This document shows positions 17,162-27,334 of a DNA stretch of 64,000 nucleotides, piece after piece (position 1 is the first letter of the stretch; each line of letters starts with the position of its first letter). This DNA is from Klebsiella michiganensis. GTDB lineage: Bacteria > Pseudomonadota > Gammaproteobacteria > Enterobacterales > Enterobacteriaceae. Under the pieces are notes generated by a model. The model saw only the letters and a program-made list of their open reading frames with translations, had not been told where the DNA came from and ran no database searches. The position numbers were made by a program, and so were the translations under genes. The DNA is taken from positions 3,038,001 to 3,102,000 of the forward strand of contig CP011077.1 in NCBI GenBank assembly GCA_000963575.1, given 5' to 3'.

Positions 17162-20100
17162 AATAAACCTTCTTCCATACTGTTTTTGTCAGCCAAATGC
17201 CTTTCGACGGATGCGCAAAGGCCCGAGAGGGTAGCGTCAGCAAAAAAGTCTCGTAGTGTCAGACGAATACCGAAGTGTTTGCAGATTTGCGCGACCAGGC
17301 GGGTGCCCAGGAGCGAATTACCGCCAGCGCTGAAGAAGCTTTCGCTGGCATGAGCCGGGTGCGCGCCCAGCACCTGGGACCAGATGTCCGCCAGCGCCTG
17401 TTGGTGGGGGGCGTCCAGGGAAAACGCGGTTTCCGCAGCCTGGGCGGTGAGCTGCGCCAGCGCCTTGCGGTCGATTTTGCCATTGGCGGTGAGCGGCCAA
17501 TTGCTGAGAGAAGCGATCGCCGTAGGGATCGCCCAGCCAGGCAACACGCTACGCAGCCCGCGCTGTACCTCATCGACCGTTGTCCTGCCCTCATAAAAGG
17601 CGTGCAGGCTGGCGCTGACGCCGCTCCCCTTGAGTAGTACCACCGCGCGGCGTACCCCCGGGCAACGCTGGAGCTGCTGTTCAATTTCGCCCAGTTCAAT
17701 ACGGTGCCCGCGTAACTTCACCTGGCCATCGCGCCGCCCGAGAAATTCGAGGATGCCGTCGGGGCGGTAACGCCCCATGTCGCCCGTGCGATACCAGCGC
17801 TGCGGGTAGTCGCCGCTAAAACTGGCCTGGGTCAGATTCTCATCGCCACAATACCCGCGCGCCACCCCCATCCCGCCAATCCACAGCTCCCCGGTCACCC
17901 AGTCCGGCAGATCGCAGCCCAGTTCATCCACAACCCTGAACTGCTGATTGCGCAGCGGTAAACCGTAAGGGACCGATGTCCAGTCGCGCGGCGGTCGGGC
18001 CGGAACCGGCCAGGCGTTGGACCAGATGGCGGCTTCCGTCGCACCGCCCAGCGCAATAACCTGACACTGCGGCGCAATACGTTCCAGCCGGGCGGCAATG
18101 TCCGGGCTGACCCAATCGCCTGACAGCAATGCCAGGCGCAGCGCCGGTAATTCATCGCCGCGCAGTGACGCGATTTCGATAGTCATCTCCATCAACGCGG
18201 GGACGCTGTTCCAGACGCTGACCCGGTGCTCCTGCATCAGCGCCAGCCATCCCTCGGCATCGCGATGCTCCTCTTCCACGCTGAGCACCAGTTGCGCGCC
18301 CTGGCTCAATGCGCCGAAGATATCGAAAACCGACAGGTCAAAATCGAGCGCAGCGACACCCAAAAACACATCCTGACCGTGGATGGCATAACGCTGGCAA
18401 ATGTCGTCCACGGTATTACTGGCGCTGCGGTGTTCAACTTCCACGCCTTTGGGTTCACCGGTCGATCCGGAGGTAAAGATGATGTAAGCCAGGCTGGCCG
18501 CATCGGGCAGCACCGGCTCAGGCAGCGGCGCGCAGTTGAGTAGCTGTTCCACGGGAAGAGATATGGTGCCGTCCACGCAGCCAATCGCCCGCTTCGCCTG
18601 TGCTTTACGGCATAACAATGCCTGCCTGGCGGGCGGATGATTGCCATTGACGGGAAGATACGCGGCGCCCGCCGCCAGTACGCCCAGCACCGCCGCTATC
18701 TGATTGACCCCGCGCGGCAGACTTATCGCCACGCAGTCGCCTTCGTTAACCCCCTGCATCTGAAGACCCGCCGCCACCGCAAGCGCTCTTTCCCGCAGCT
18801 CGCCATAGCTGACGCCGCCGCTCTGGCCGTCCCACAGCGCTATCCGCTGCGGGTGACGACGCGCCTGCTCAAAGAAGCCCTGATGCAGCAGCGCCTCGTC
18901 CTGCGGCAATACTTTGGTGGCATTGATCCGCTCGCGAACGCTCTGCTGAGCGAGAGGCAACTGCCGCGGCGGCGGCGACTGCCACTCGTCGTCGGCCAGC
19001 CACTGTAGGGCCGCGCAATAGCTGGCAAACATCTGCTCCACCATCTGCGGCGGGAACAGATCCTCCAGATAATCCCAGCTCAGCAGCAGGCCATCTTCGA
19101 GGTCAATCACCTGATGATCCAGCCACACCTGCGGCGTCTGAGACAGCGTAAAGTCGGGCCAAGGCGCGGCTTTCGCCACCGCATCAGCCACGCCGAGCAT
19201 GCTGGTGAACACCACCGGCACCGCTCGCGTTTCACCGCCATGATGCTGCGCCAGCTGCCGCATCACGCTGACAGCAGAGACATCCTGATGATCCAAATCG
19301 CGCCAGATTTGCGCCTGCATCCGCTGGGCATGACTGAGCCAGCTCTCATCCGCCCGGGCGTGGTATTCCGCCAGTATCAGCGAGGTAAAGTCGCCGATGA
19401 CCCGGTTGATATCAGGATGGAGCGGCTTGCGGTCAAACAGCGTCATATTAACCACCAGCGAGCGCTGCCCGCTCCAGCGACTCAACACCTCGGAGAAGCA
19501 GGTCAGCAACAGCACGGAGGGGGTGATTTGCGCCTGGCGCGCCCGTTGCAGGATCTTTTGCCACTGCGGCGTTGCCAGCCTGGCCTGCAGGCGGCGGAAT
19601 ACAGGCTGAGTCAGCGTCTCCGGTTCAACCTGCGTCGGCAATGCAGGTGCGGCAGGCAACGAAGCCAGCCGCTGCCGCCAGTATTGGAGGGATTCTGAAG
19701 ACGCCCCCTGCTGCTGGCGCAGGCATTGGTAATCGCGGAACCCCACGCCGAGCGGCGGCAAAGACGTCTCAGGATGCTGGTAGTAATGGAACAGTTCGGT
19801 GAACAGCGTCAGCATGCTGAGGCCATCGACAATCAGGTTGTCGAGCAGCACGGCCAGCCGCACCTGGCGATCGCCGTAATGGATGACCTGGACGTCGTAG
19901 AGGCGCCCGCTGTCCGGGGAGAGTTTCTGTCGCGCCATCTGTTGGCGCACTTCATCTAAAGAAGCAGCATCCAGGTGATGCTGGCGGAAGTGGTAAAAAG
20001 GCACCTCCGGCATGATCTGCTGCTGGCCGTCTACGGTGATGCGACAACGTAGCATGTCATGGCGTAACACCAGCTGATGCCATGCCTGCTCCATGCGTGC

Positions 20101-23100
20101 GACATCCATACCCGGCAGTTCATATTCGTTATAGCACTGCGCCGCGATACCACCGAGCGTGAATCCCTCCTGCCGGCCCAGCCAGTAGGCCTGCTGCACA
20201 TCGGTCAGCGGGAAGGGTTGGTAGCGGCAGGTCGCATCATGCGCTAGCACAGGCTGCTGCGCCGTTGCGTCACGTTTCAGGCTGGCAGCAAACGGGCGTA
20301 GTTCAGGGGTGCTAAACAGGGATGAGAGTGCCCCCCGGAAACCCGCCTGTTGTAGTCGGCTCATCAGGCGGGTTGCCACCAGACTGTCGCCGCCAAGGCT
20401 GAAGAAGTTATCGCTCGCGGCAACGTGCGGCACCGCCAGCAGCTCACGCCACAACTGCGCCAACAGTGTTTCCGCCTCGCCGCTGATGGGCTGTTGCTCA
20501 CCGGCATGCGCTGCCTGTTCCAGCCGCGCCGCAATCTTGCGGGCGATAGCTTCACGATCGACTTTGCCATTGGCGGTGAGCGGAATCTGGCTGATTTGGA
20601 TCAGGTGCTCAGGCACCTCGTAATCCGGCAGGCTGACCTGCGCGGCGTGTTTTACCGCGGCCAGGTCTATCGGCCGGGAGGCGACCAGCGCCGCCGCGAG
20701 CTGCCGCGTTGTACCGGTTAACACCACCGCAACGGCACTGTCCACCTGCGGCAGACGACTGAGCGCGCCTTCCACCTCGCCCAATTCAATGCGGTGGCCA
20801 CGGATCTTGACCTGATTATCGGCCCGGCCAAAGAACTCCAGCACGCCATTGGGGCGATAGCTGGCGACATCGCCGGTGCGATACCAGCGACGTTGCTGCC
20901 ACGCAACAAACTTCTCTGCGCTGCGCTTTTCATCACCGTGGTAGCCCGTCGCCACGCCGGCCCCGCTGACCCACAGTTCACCCTTGACCCAGTCCGGGCA
21001 ATCACCTCCCTGCTGGTCCACCACCCGGCACTGCATATTCGCCAGCGGGACGCCGTACGGCGCCGATGCCCACCAGGGATCTTCGGGTTGGATCTCATAA
21101 TACGTCGAGTGAATCGCTGCCTCGGTCATCCCACCGAGGGAGACAAAACGCGTCTGCGGCGACAGGTGCCATAAATCCTGAGGCAGCTGGCGCACCACGC
21201 GATCGCCCCCGACCATCACCAGACGCAGCGCCGGAGTGAGTCCATTCGCTTGAGCAGCAACGGTAATCATCTCGATCAATGCGGGTACGGCGCTGATGAC
21301 GCTGACCTGCCAGTGGTTAATTAACCCCACCCAGGCAGCGGCATCACGGCGCTCCGCCTCATCCACCACCACCAGCGAGGCTCCACGCCCAAGGAAGGTG
21401 AAAATATCGTAGGCTGAGAGATCAAAATCGAGAGCCGACAGGGTGATGGAGCGATCGCTATCGCTGATGTCGAACAGCGCCGCGACAGCATCAACGGTGT
21501 TCGCCACCGCGCTATGACTCACCACCACCCCTTTTGGGGTGCCGGTTGAGCCAGAGGTAAAGATAATGTACTTCGCTGCCTCTGCAGGCTGCACACAGGG
21601 CGCAGCCAGGGGCGTCGCCTGTAGCGCCTCACTAAGGCTGGTTACCGCTATGCCCTGCGGCCAGCTGAGCTGATGCAAACTGTCTTCATCGCACAGCACC
21701 CGCTTCACCCCGGCATCGCGATAGACCACCGCGCGGCGAGCCTCCGGTAGACCGATGCCGGAAGGGACATAGCAGCCCCCCGCGGCTAACACGCCCAGCA
21801 CCGCGACAATTTGCCCGGGGCCTTTTGCATGAGTGATAGCGACTCTGTCGCCGGGTTGTATCCCCCGTTGCTGCAGATAACCCGCAACCGCCAACGCCTG
21901 GCGCGCCAGGGTGCCGTAATCCATCCGTCCTTCCAGGCCCCAGAGCAATGCGGTGGCGTCCGGGTGTTGATGGGCCTCGGCAAAGAAGCGCAGGTACAGC
22001 GGGCGGGAATCCGGGAAAGATAACGCGGTCTGATTGGTGAGCCGACGTATCTGCTGCTGGCTCTCTGGCAATGGCAGCGTCACCGGCTGGCGCCAGTCGG
22101 ATTGCGTTAACTGCTCCACCAACTGACAGTAGCTGCTGAACATCGCGTCGATCATGCCGGCCGGGAATAACGCCTCCAACGCATCCCAATCCAGCAGCAG
22201 GCGCCCGCGCGACTCGCTGATTTTTGCGTCCAGCCACACCTGCGGGGTTTGCGTGATGGCATAGACTTGCCGGGGGAATTCGTCCGAAAGATCGAGCGAC
22301 GCGTCTTTATCCAGGCCGAGAACGCTGGTGAACACCACCGGCATTGAGGCCATAGTCTGGCCTTTCTGGCGGGCCAGTTCGCGCAATACCCAGATCCCGG
22401 ACACTCCGCGTTGCTCCAGGGCCGCCCCTTCCTGCTGCTGCAGGTGACGGGCCGCAGCAAGGAAATCACCTCCGGCACTGCGCTGGTAACCCAGCAGCAG
22501 AATTGAGGCGAAATCACCAACCACATGGTTAATCTGTGGATGGCGCGGCTGACGATCGAACATCGTCAGGTTGATGGCCAGCGCGTGCTGGTTACTCCAG
22601 CGGGCCAGCACTTCACCATAGGCCGCTGCCAGCGCCACGCTGGGCGTAATACCGTAACTTTTCGCGACCGTCTTTAGCTGTTGCCAGCGGCCGGGAGATA
22701 ACTCGTGACTCCAGCGACGGAAACGCGGCTGTTGCAGGGTTTCAGCCGCGACGGCCAGCGGCAGCGCGGGACGTTCCGGTAAGGTTAAGAGATGCTGCTG
22801 CCACCATGCCTGCGCCTGCTGCTCGCGCTCCGCATCGGGCCGGTTTTGCAGGACATAGTCGCGATAGCGGATAGACAGTTCCGGCAGGCTGGACCGGGGG
22901 TCGCGATACAGCCGATCCCATTCAGTAAACAGCACCATGATGCTACGACCATCCAGCATCATACTGTCCAGACTGACAAATAAACGCTGGCGCTGCGCAT
23001 AGTGGGCGACATGAATGGCGAATAACGGCCACTGACACGGATCGTAAACCTGATGGGATAACGTTTCACGCAGGCTTGCCAGCTGAGCCTGTGCATCTTC

Positions 23101-26100
23101 ATTCAACCAGTGCTGCTCAATCTCCCACGCGGGAAGCTGCTCCGCGACCTGCTGTTGCCCCTCCTCCGTGACGCGAACGCGCAACATGTCATGACGCAGT
23201 ATTAGCTGACGCCAGGCCTGTTCCAGCCGCACGACATCCAGCCCCTGGCCGTCGAATTCAATGTAGAAGTGCGACCCTACCGCCCCCAGCGTCATTTCCC
23301 CGGAGCGACCTATCCAGAAAGCACGCTGAATATCGCTGAGCGGGAACGGTTGATAACGATTGGTTTCATCGGCGCTAAGCGGCTGGTCGGGTACCTGATG
23401 CTGGCGTCTCACATGGGCACAAAATGCCGCCAGCGTTGGCGTGGTGAAGAGTTCGGCCAGGGGGGCGGTAAGGCTCTGTTCACGCATCCTGGCGATTAAG
23501 CGGGTGGCGATCAGACTGTCGCCCCCCAGCACGAAGAAATTGTCCTCGCGCCCAACCTGCTCGGCCTGTAGCAACTGCCGCCATAGGGCGGCGACCTGTT
23601 GCTCAATCTCCCCTTCGGGAGGCAGATATTGCCGTTCAGCGTTCGCCAGCTGCCGCTCTGCCTGCTGCTGCAGCGCGCGACGGTCCAGTTTACCGTTCGC
23701 CGTCAGCGGCATTTCTGCGAGGAACTGATAGTGTTCCGGCACGGCGTAGGCCGGCAGTTGCGCCTGTAGCCAGCCGCGCAGCGTTGCATGACTCAGGGGT
23801 TGCAACGTCACCAGACTGGCACACAGCTGTCTGGCAGCCGGCGATACGATGCCTACGCTTGCCTGAAGTACCTGGGGATGGCTAAGTAACGCGGTTTCAA
23901 TCTCACCCAACTCAATACGGTGGCCGCGTATTTTGACCTGCTGATCGGTGCGCCCAATGTACTCAATAATACCTTCAGGCCAGTAGCGTACCCGGTCGCC
24001 GCTCCGATACCATCGCCGACCTGCATCCTCAACAAACTTTTCCGCGGTACGGACAGGGTCTTTCAGATAACCCAAAGCCAGGCCCGGCCCGCTAACCCAC
24101 AGCTCGCCACCGACCCAGGCCGGGCAATCGCGACCTCGCTCATCGACGATACGGCAATGCATATTTTCCAGCGGCTGCCCGAAAGGCACCGCTGACCATC
24201 GCACATCATCCGGTTGCAGGACAAAAACCGTCGAGTGGATAGCCGCTTCAGTCATCCCGCCCAGGCCGACAAATGCAGCCTGCCCGGTCAGCGACCACCA
24301 GCGCGAGGCCATTTCCGCCGGGATGCGATCGCCCCCCATCATCACCAGACGCAGCGATGGCAGGGGTTTGTCGGCCGCGGCGGTGAGGATCATATCCAAT
24401 AGCGCCGGAACGCAGCTGATAACCGTAACTTGCCAGCGCCGTAACAGCGCCACCCACGCGTGGGCATCCCGGCGCTCGAATTCATCGACCACCACCAGCC
24501 CCGCCCCACGGCTTAGGCTGGCGAAGATATCGTAAGCCGACAGGTCAAAATCCAGCTCAGAAAGCGAGATGGTGCGATCCGCCGGCGTGAACCGGAACAA
24601 GCCGTCGACGGCATCAATAGTATTGGCCACCGCGCCATGTGAAACGGCCACGCCTTTTGGCGTCCCCGTCGATCCGGATGTGAAGATCGCGTACATGGCC
24701 TGCTGAGGCGAAACCGGCAGGCAAGATGGCAATGGCGGGCTGGCTAACGCCGCGCTGAGCGGGACCACGCCCCATCCCTCTGGCCATGAAGGCTGGCAAT
24801 CGGGCCGATCGTCGCTCAAGATCCACCGCACATCAGCCGTCTGATATACCTGCTGCCGGCGTTGCAACGGCACGTCTATCCCGCAGGGGACATAGGCTGC
24901 GCCGGCGGCCAAAATACCCAGCGCGGCGATGACCTGCCCGATGCCCTTCCCCATACTGACAGCAACATAGTCGCCAGCCTTCACGCCCTGCTGCTGCAGA
25001 TAGCCAGCAACGCATAACGCCTGATGCGCCAGCTCGCCATAGGTAAGTTGGCGCTTATCCCCCCACATTAGAGCAATCGCCCCGGGCCGCTGTTGTGCCA
25101 GCTGGAAAAAGCGCTGATGGAGCGGAACACCCGATGCGACAGACGCTTCGGGCTGAGGGAATGGCACCCACGGAGCCGGCGTGGCAAGAGGTTTCCGCCA
25201 ACTTACGGGCTCTTCCAGCAACTGAAGCGTACGCTCCCGGAACCAGTCAAACATCGCATCAATAACGTGGGGCAAGAACAGGTCGGCACGGAAATCCCAG
25301 TTCAGCAGGATCCCCCCCTGATACTCTGTGGCCTGGGCATCCAGCCACACCTGAGGCCCCTGCGAGATTGACCAAACCGGGTCGCCCAGGGTCTGTTTTA
25401 CCTGGGGTTCATACAATTCACCCAGCGCCAGCGCGCTGGTGAAAACCACCGGGGCCAGGACCTGTTCCCCACTTTGCTGCCGGGCCAGATCGCGCAGCAC
25501 CTCAACACCGCCGTAGGCCGAATGCGCCATAGCCTGATGCAGCTGTCCCTGGAATCCCCTCGCCTGGGCGATAAAGTCAGGCTGACTGGCAGGTTCAACC
25601 GTCACCAACACCGAACTGGAGAAATCACCGACCAGGAAATCGACCTGAGGATGGTCGGAGTGGCGGGCAAATACGGGCAGGTTAAGCACGAAGGGAGAAG
25701 CCCCGTTCCACAGACCAATTGTCTCGGAAAACAACGTTGCCAACACCACCGGGACGGTCAGCCCCGCCTGTTGACTGAGCTGTGACAGCGCCTGACTTTG
25801 AGCGTCACTAAGGCAGAAGTATTTGCGTTCAGTCCGGGGAGCTGCGCTCGACGCGCGCAGCGGTAAGGCAGGCGGACCGGCCAAATTGGCTAATTGCTGT
25901 TGCCACCAGCGGCGATCTTCCTGCCACTGCGATTGCTGATTATCACGTTTTTGCCGGAGATAGCTCTGGTAGCTGAAATTTAGCGCAGGAAGGGCCGCGT
26001 CGGGCCGGGCATAGAGCGAGGCCAGTTCACGCAGCAGGATGCGCAGACTGGCGGCGTCACCCGCGATCATATCCAGATCCAGATGCAGCCGGCTGCGCTG

Positions 26101-26736
26101 TCCGGGCAGCCGCGTCAGTGCCAGCATCATCGTCTGGCCCTGTTCGATATCCAGCCGCTGGTGGGTGTAGCGTTGACGATATTCTTCCAGCAGTGGCGCC
26201 ACTTCCGTGGCGCAGAGATCGATTAAGTCATTCACCTGTAACTGACAATCTGAAACAGCGACGGTGTACTGTAACCCTTCGCTGTTGATGCGCATCCGTA
26301 GCATCGGATGGCGGGCGATAAGCTGCTTAAATGCCAGATTAAGACGCTCAGGTTCCAGCTCCGGCCCGTCAAGCTCAGCATAAAAATGGGCAGAGACACC
26401 ACCAAGTTGCTGTTGCTCCTGGCGACCGATCCAGAAGGCATGCTGCATCGCCGCCAGTTCAAAAGGGGCTTCGTCGGCGTTGACCTGTATAGCTGGAGGC
26501 ACGGTAATGCTATTGGCTGCCCGCACAATAGCCACCCATTCCGCCAGCGTTCTTTTTCCAATCAGTTCAGTAAATCTGACGGAGATACCTGCGCGGCGCA
26601 GTTCACTGGCCGCACGCATGGTGCGCATCGAATCAAGGCCGAGGCAGATCAAGTCACTTTCGTCATGCAACTGTTCTGAGGGCACATCTAACAGCCGGGT
26701 TAACAGACTTTTTAACAGCGCTTCTGGCGAACTCAT
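17158..26736 (-). CDS. NRPS 1: ArCP-(Cy-A-PCP)x3
   Basis: A 3192-aa synthetase resembling yersiniabactin HMWP2 but longer. The aryl carrier domain is at 1-75 (LGLDSMR, Ser near 35). Three Cy-A-PCP modules follow, with carrier serines near 1071, 2115 and 3139. The cyclization motifs are intact: DMIAGDAAS, DSMMLDGRS and DNLIVDGLS. The ATP loops are TSGSTGTPKG, TSGSTGTPKG and TSGSTGEPKG. My reading of the specificity codes is DLYSMGLIHK for A1 and A2 and DLFNLSLIWK (cysteine) for A3. There are no epimerase or methyltransferase inserts. The C-terminal tail is short and acidic (KNSMEEGLL), a possible docking peptide for the TubC-like domain of NRPS 2. It is the first gene of the operon and has a hairpin just ahead of its ribosome binding site. 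Confidence 0.94.
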   Translation of the reverse strand: MSSPEALLKSLLTRLLDVPSEQLHDESDLICLGLDSMRTMRAASELRRAGISVRFTELIGKRTLAEWVAIVRAANSITVPPAIQVNADEAPFELAAMQHAFWIGRQEQQQLGGVSAHFYAELDGPELEPERLNLAFKQLIARHPMLRMRINSEGLQYTVAVSDCQLQVNDLIDLCATEVAPLLEEYRQRYTHQRLDIEQGQTMMLALTRLPGQRSRLHLDLDMIAGDAASLRILLRELASLYARPDAALPALNFSYQSYLRQKRDNQQSQWQEDRRWWQQQLANLAGPPALPLRASSAAPRTERKYFCLSDAQSQALSQLSQQAGLTVPVVLATLFSETIGLWNGASPFVLNLPVFARHSDHPQVDFLVGDFSSSVLVTVEPASQPDFIAQARGFQGQLHQAMAHSAYGGVEVLRDLARQQSGEQVLAPVVFTSALALGELYEPQVKQTLGDPVWSISQGPQVWLDAQATEYQGGILLNWDFRADLFLPHVIDAMFDWFRERTLQLLEEPVSWRKPLATPAPWVPFPQPEASVASGVPLHQRFFQLAQQRPGAIALMWGDKRQLTYGELAHQALCVAGYLQQQGVKAGDYVAVSMGKGIGQVIAALGILAAGAAYVPCGIDVPLQRRQQVYQTADVRWILSDDRPDCQPSWPEGWGVVPLSAALASPPLPSCLPVSPQQAMYAIFTSGSTGTPKGVAVSHGAVANTIDAVDGLFRFTPADRTISLSELDFDLSAYDIFASLSRGAGLVVVDEFERRDAHAWVALLRRWQVTVISCVPALLDMILTAAADKPLPSLRLVMMGGDRIPAEMASRWWSLTGQAAFVGLGGMTEAAIHSTVFVLQPDDVRWSAVPFGQPLENMHCRIVDERGRDCPAWVGGELWVSGPGLALGYLKDPVRTAEKFVEDAGRRWYRSGDRVRYWPEGIIEYIGRTDQQVKIRGHRIELGEIETALLSHPQVLQASVGIVSPAARQLCASLVTLQPLSHATLRGWLQAQLPAYAVPEHYQFLAEMPLTANGKLDRRALQQQAERQLANAERQYLPPEGEIEQQVAALWRQLLQAEQVGREDNFFVLGGDSLIATRLIARMREQSLTAPLAELFTTPTLAAFCAHVRRQHQVPDQPLSADETNRYQPFPLSDIQRAFWIGRSGEMTLGAVGSHFYIEFDGQGLDVVRLEQAWRQLILRHDMLRVRVTEEGQQQVAEQLPAWEIEQHWLNEDAQAQLASLRETLSHQVYDPCQWPLFAIHVAHYAQRQRLFVSLDSMMLDGRSIMVLFTEWDRLYRDPRSSLPELSIRYRDYVLQNRPDAEREQQAQAWWQQHLLTLPERPALPLAVAAETLQQPRFRRWSHELSPGRWQQLKTVAKSYGITPSVALAAAYGEVLARWSNQHALAINLTMFDRQPRHPQINHVVGDFASILLLGYQRSAGGDFLAAARHLQQQEGAALEQRGVSGIWVLRELARQKGQTMASMPVVFTSVLGLDKDASLDLSDEFPRQVYAITQTPQVWLDAKISESRGRLLLDWDALEALFPAGMIDAMFSSYCQLVEQLTQSDWRQPVTLPLPESQQQIRRLTNQTALSFPDSRPLYLRFFAEAHQHPDATALLWGLEGRMDYGTLARQALAVAGYLQQRGIQPGDRVAITHAKGPGQIVAVLGVLAAGGCYVPSGIGLPEARRAVVYRDAGVKRVLCDEDSLHQLSWPQGIAVTSLSEALQATPLAAPCVQPAEAAKYIIFTSGSTGTPKGVVVSHSAVANTVDAVAALFDISDSDRSITLSALDFDLSAYDIFTFLGRGASLVVVDEAERRDAAAWVGLINHWQVSVISAVPALIEMITVAAQANGLTPALRLVMVGGDRVVRQLPQDLWHLSPQTRFVSLGGMTEAAIHSTYYEIQPEDPWWASAPYGVPLANMQCRVVDQQGGDCPDWVKGELWVSGAGVATGYHGDEKRSAEKFVAWQQRRWYRTGDVASYRPNGVLEFFGRADNQVKIRGHRIELGEVEGALSRLPQVDSAVAVVLTGTTRQLAAALVASRPIDLAAVKHAAQVSLPDYEVPEHLIQISQIPLTANGKVDREAIARKIAARLEQAAHAGEQQPISGEAETLLAQLWRELLAVPHVAASDNFFSLGGDSLVATRLMSRLQQAGFRGALSSLFSTPELRPFAASLKRDATAQQPVLAHDATCRYQPFPLTDVQQAYWLGRQEGFTLGGIAAQCYNEYELPGMDVARMEQAWHQLVLRHDMLRCRITVDGQQQIMPEVPFYHFRQHHLDAASLDEVRQQMARQKLSPDSGRLYDVQVIHYGDRQVRLAVLLDNLIVDGLSMLTLFTELFHYYQHPETSLPPLGVGFRDYQCLRQQQGASSESLQYWRQRLASLPAAPALPTQVEPETLTQPVFRRLQARLATPQWQKILQRARQAQITPSVLLLTCFSEVLSRWSGQRSLVVNMTLFDRKPLHPDINRVIGDFTSLILAEYHARADESWLSHAQRMQAQIWRDLDHQDVSAVSVMRQLAQHHGGETRAVPVVFTSMLGVADAVAKAAPWPDFTLSQTPQVWLDHQVIDLEDGLLLSWDYLEDLFPPQMVEQMFASYCAALQWLADDEWQSPPPRQLPLAQQSVRERINATKVLPQDEALLHQGFFEQARRHPQRIALWDGQSGGVSYGELRERALAVAAGLQMQGVNEGDCVAISLPRGVNQIAAVLGVLAAGAAYLPVNGNHPPARQALLCRKAQAKRAIGCVDGTISLPVEQLLNCAPLPEPVLPDAASLAYIIFTSGSTGEPKGVEVEHRSASNTVDDICQRYAIHGQDVFLGVAALDFDLSVFDIFGALSQGAQLVLSVEEEHRDAEGWLALMQEHRVSVWNSVPALMEMTIEIASLRGDELPALRLALLSGDWVSPDIAARLERIAPQCQVIALGGATEAAIWSNAWPVPARPPRDWTSVPYGLPLRNQQFRVVDELGCDLPDWVTGELWIGGMGVARGYCGDENLTQASFSGDYPQRWYRTGDMGRYRPDGILEFLGRRDGQVKLRGHRIELGEIEQQLQRCPGVRRAVVLLKGSGVSASLHAFYEGRTTVDEVQRGLRSVLPGWAIPTAIASLSNWPLTANGKIDRKALAQLTAQAAETAFSLDAPHQQALADIWSQVLGAHPAHASESFFSAGGNSLLGTRLVAQICKHFGIRLTLRDFFADATLSGLCASVERHLADKNSMEEGLL

Positions 26737-26754
26737 GGTGGTGATATCTCCTGT

Positions 26755-26783
26755 AAATAGCCGAAAACAGGTTTTGGCTATTT
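26755..26783 (-). promoter_or_regulatory. Stem-loop directly upstream of the NRPS 1 ribosome binding site
   Basis: On the minus strand the 5' leader of NRPS 1 forms a hairpin of 13 base pairs, arms AAATAGCCAAAAC and GTTTTCGGCTATTT, with one bulged base and a CT loop. It ends immediately before the CAGGAG ribosome binding site of the ATG at 26736. There is no U tract, so it is not an intrinsic terminator. Control of translation or mRNA stability of the long operon transcript is possible; the function is inferred. Confidence 0.5.
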
Positions 26784-27334
26784 CCTTGCCGATGAGGAGA
26801 TATGTTGGTTTTAATCGCGGTCTGCCGTCATGCGTTATAAGTTATGCCTTAAGACATTTGACTATGCGAATGGCCAAATAACAGCATCGAATCTATGCCC
26901 TTAGTTCAGAAAGGCAGCAGTTATTGTAATAATGAAAGGTCGTAAGACACTGATGCCGTGGTCGAATTATCGGGATACTCGCCGTGAACCTTTGGCCCAG
27001 CCTATATTGCGGGCAGACAAAAGTGCGACTCCCCTGCCTGCCCCATCAATTACCGGTGGTGAAAATCAAAACCGTTCCGGTCAGGGCTGATACGAATTTT
27101 TATTTTATCCGTCAATGTGATAGCGGCCTATCGCAGCGATGCAAACGCCGGATATCCATTTCAATGACATGGATAACTCCCCCATTCCCCGATAAATGCT
27201 CTGTGTTGCAAATATGCTGATTCTCCGTGCCCGGTGCCTGACATTTGAAGCCACAATAAAATTGCTAAAACAAACCGAGCCGTATAGCATAAATAGAATA
27301 TATCGGCAGCTTCAGCCATGGTGTCATTTTAATT
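26784..27334 (+). other. Divergent intergenic region, NRPS 1 to phosphopantetheinyl transferase
   Basis: About 550 bp between the leader hairpin of NRPS 1 and the start of the transferase. It should hold the promoters of both genes. An inverted repeat TTATT-GT-AATAA occurs at 26921-26932, but I could not align it to the Fur consensus. A 78-codon open frame at 26984-27220 has no ribosome binding site or recognisable sequence and is not called. The region is visibly more AT-rich near the transferase. Confidence 0.5.

Noticed and set aside
17158..26736. Embedded epimerase or methyltransferase domain in A1-A3, as in PchE
   Set aside because: The A8-A10 regions of all three adenylation domains run through without any insert; only A4 in NRPS 2 is interrupted.
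26915..26940. Fur box upstream of NRPS 1
   Set aside because: The TTATTGTAATAA dyad aligns poorly with the Fur 19-mer in either orientation; only the box at 4933 is convincing.
26984..27220. 78-codon plus-strand frame in the NRPS/PPTase intergenic region
   Set aside because: No ribosome binding site, no coherent domain and no family resemblance; it overlaps the expected divergent promoters.
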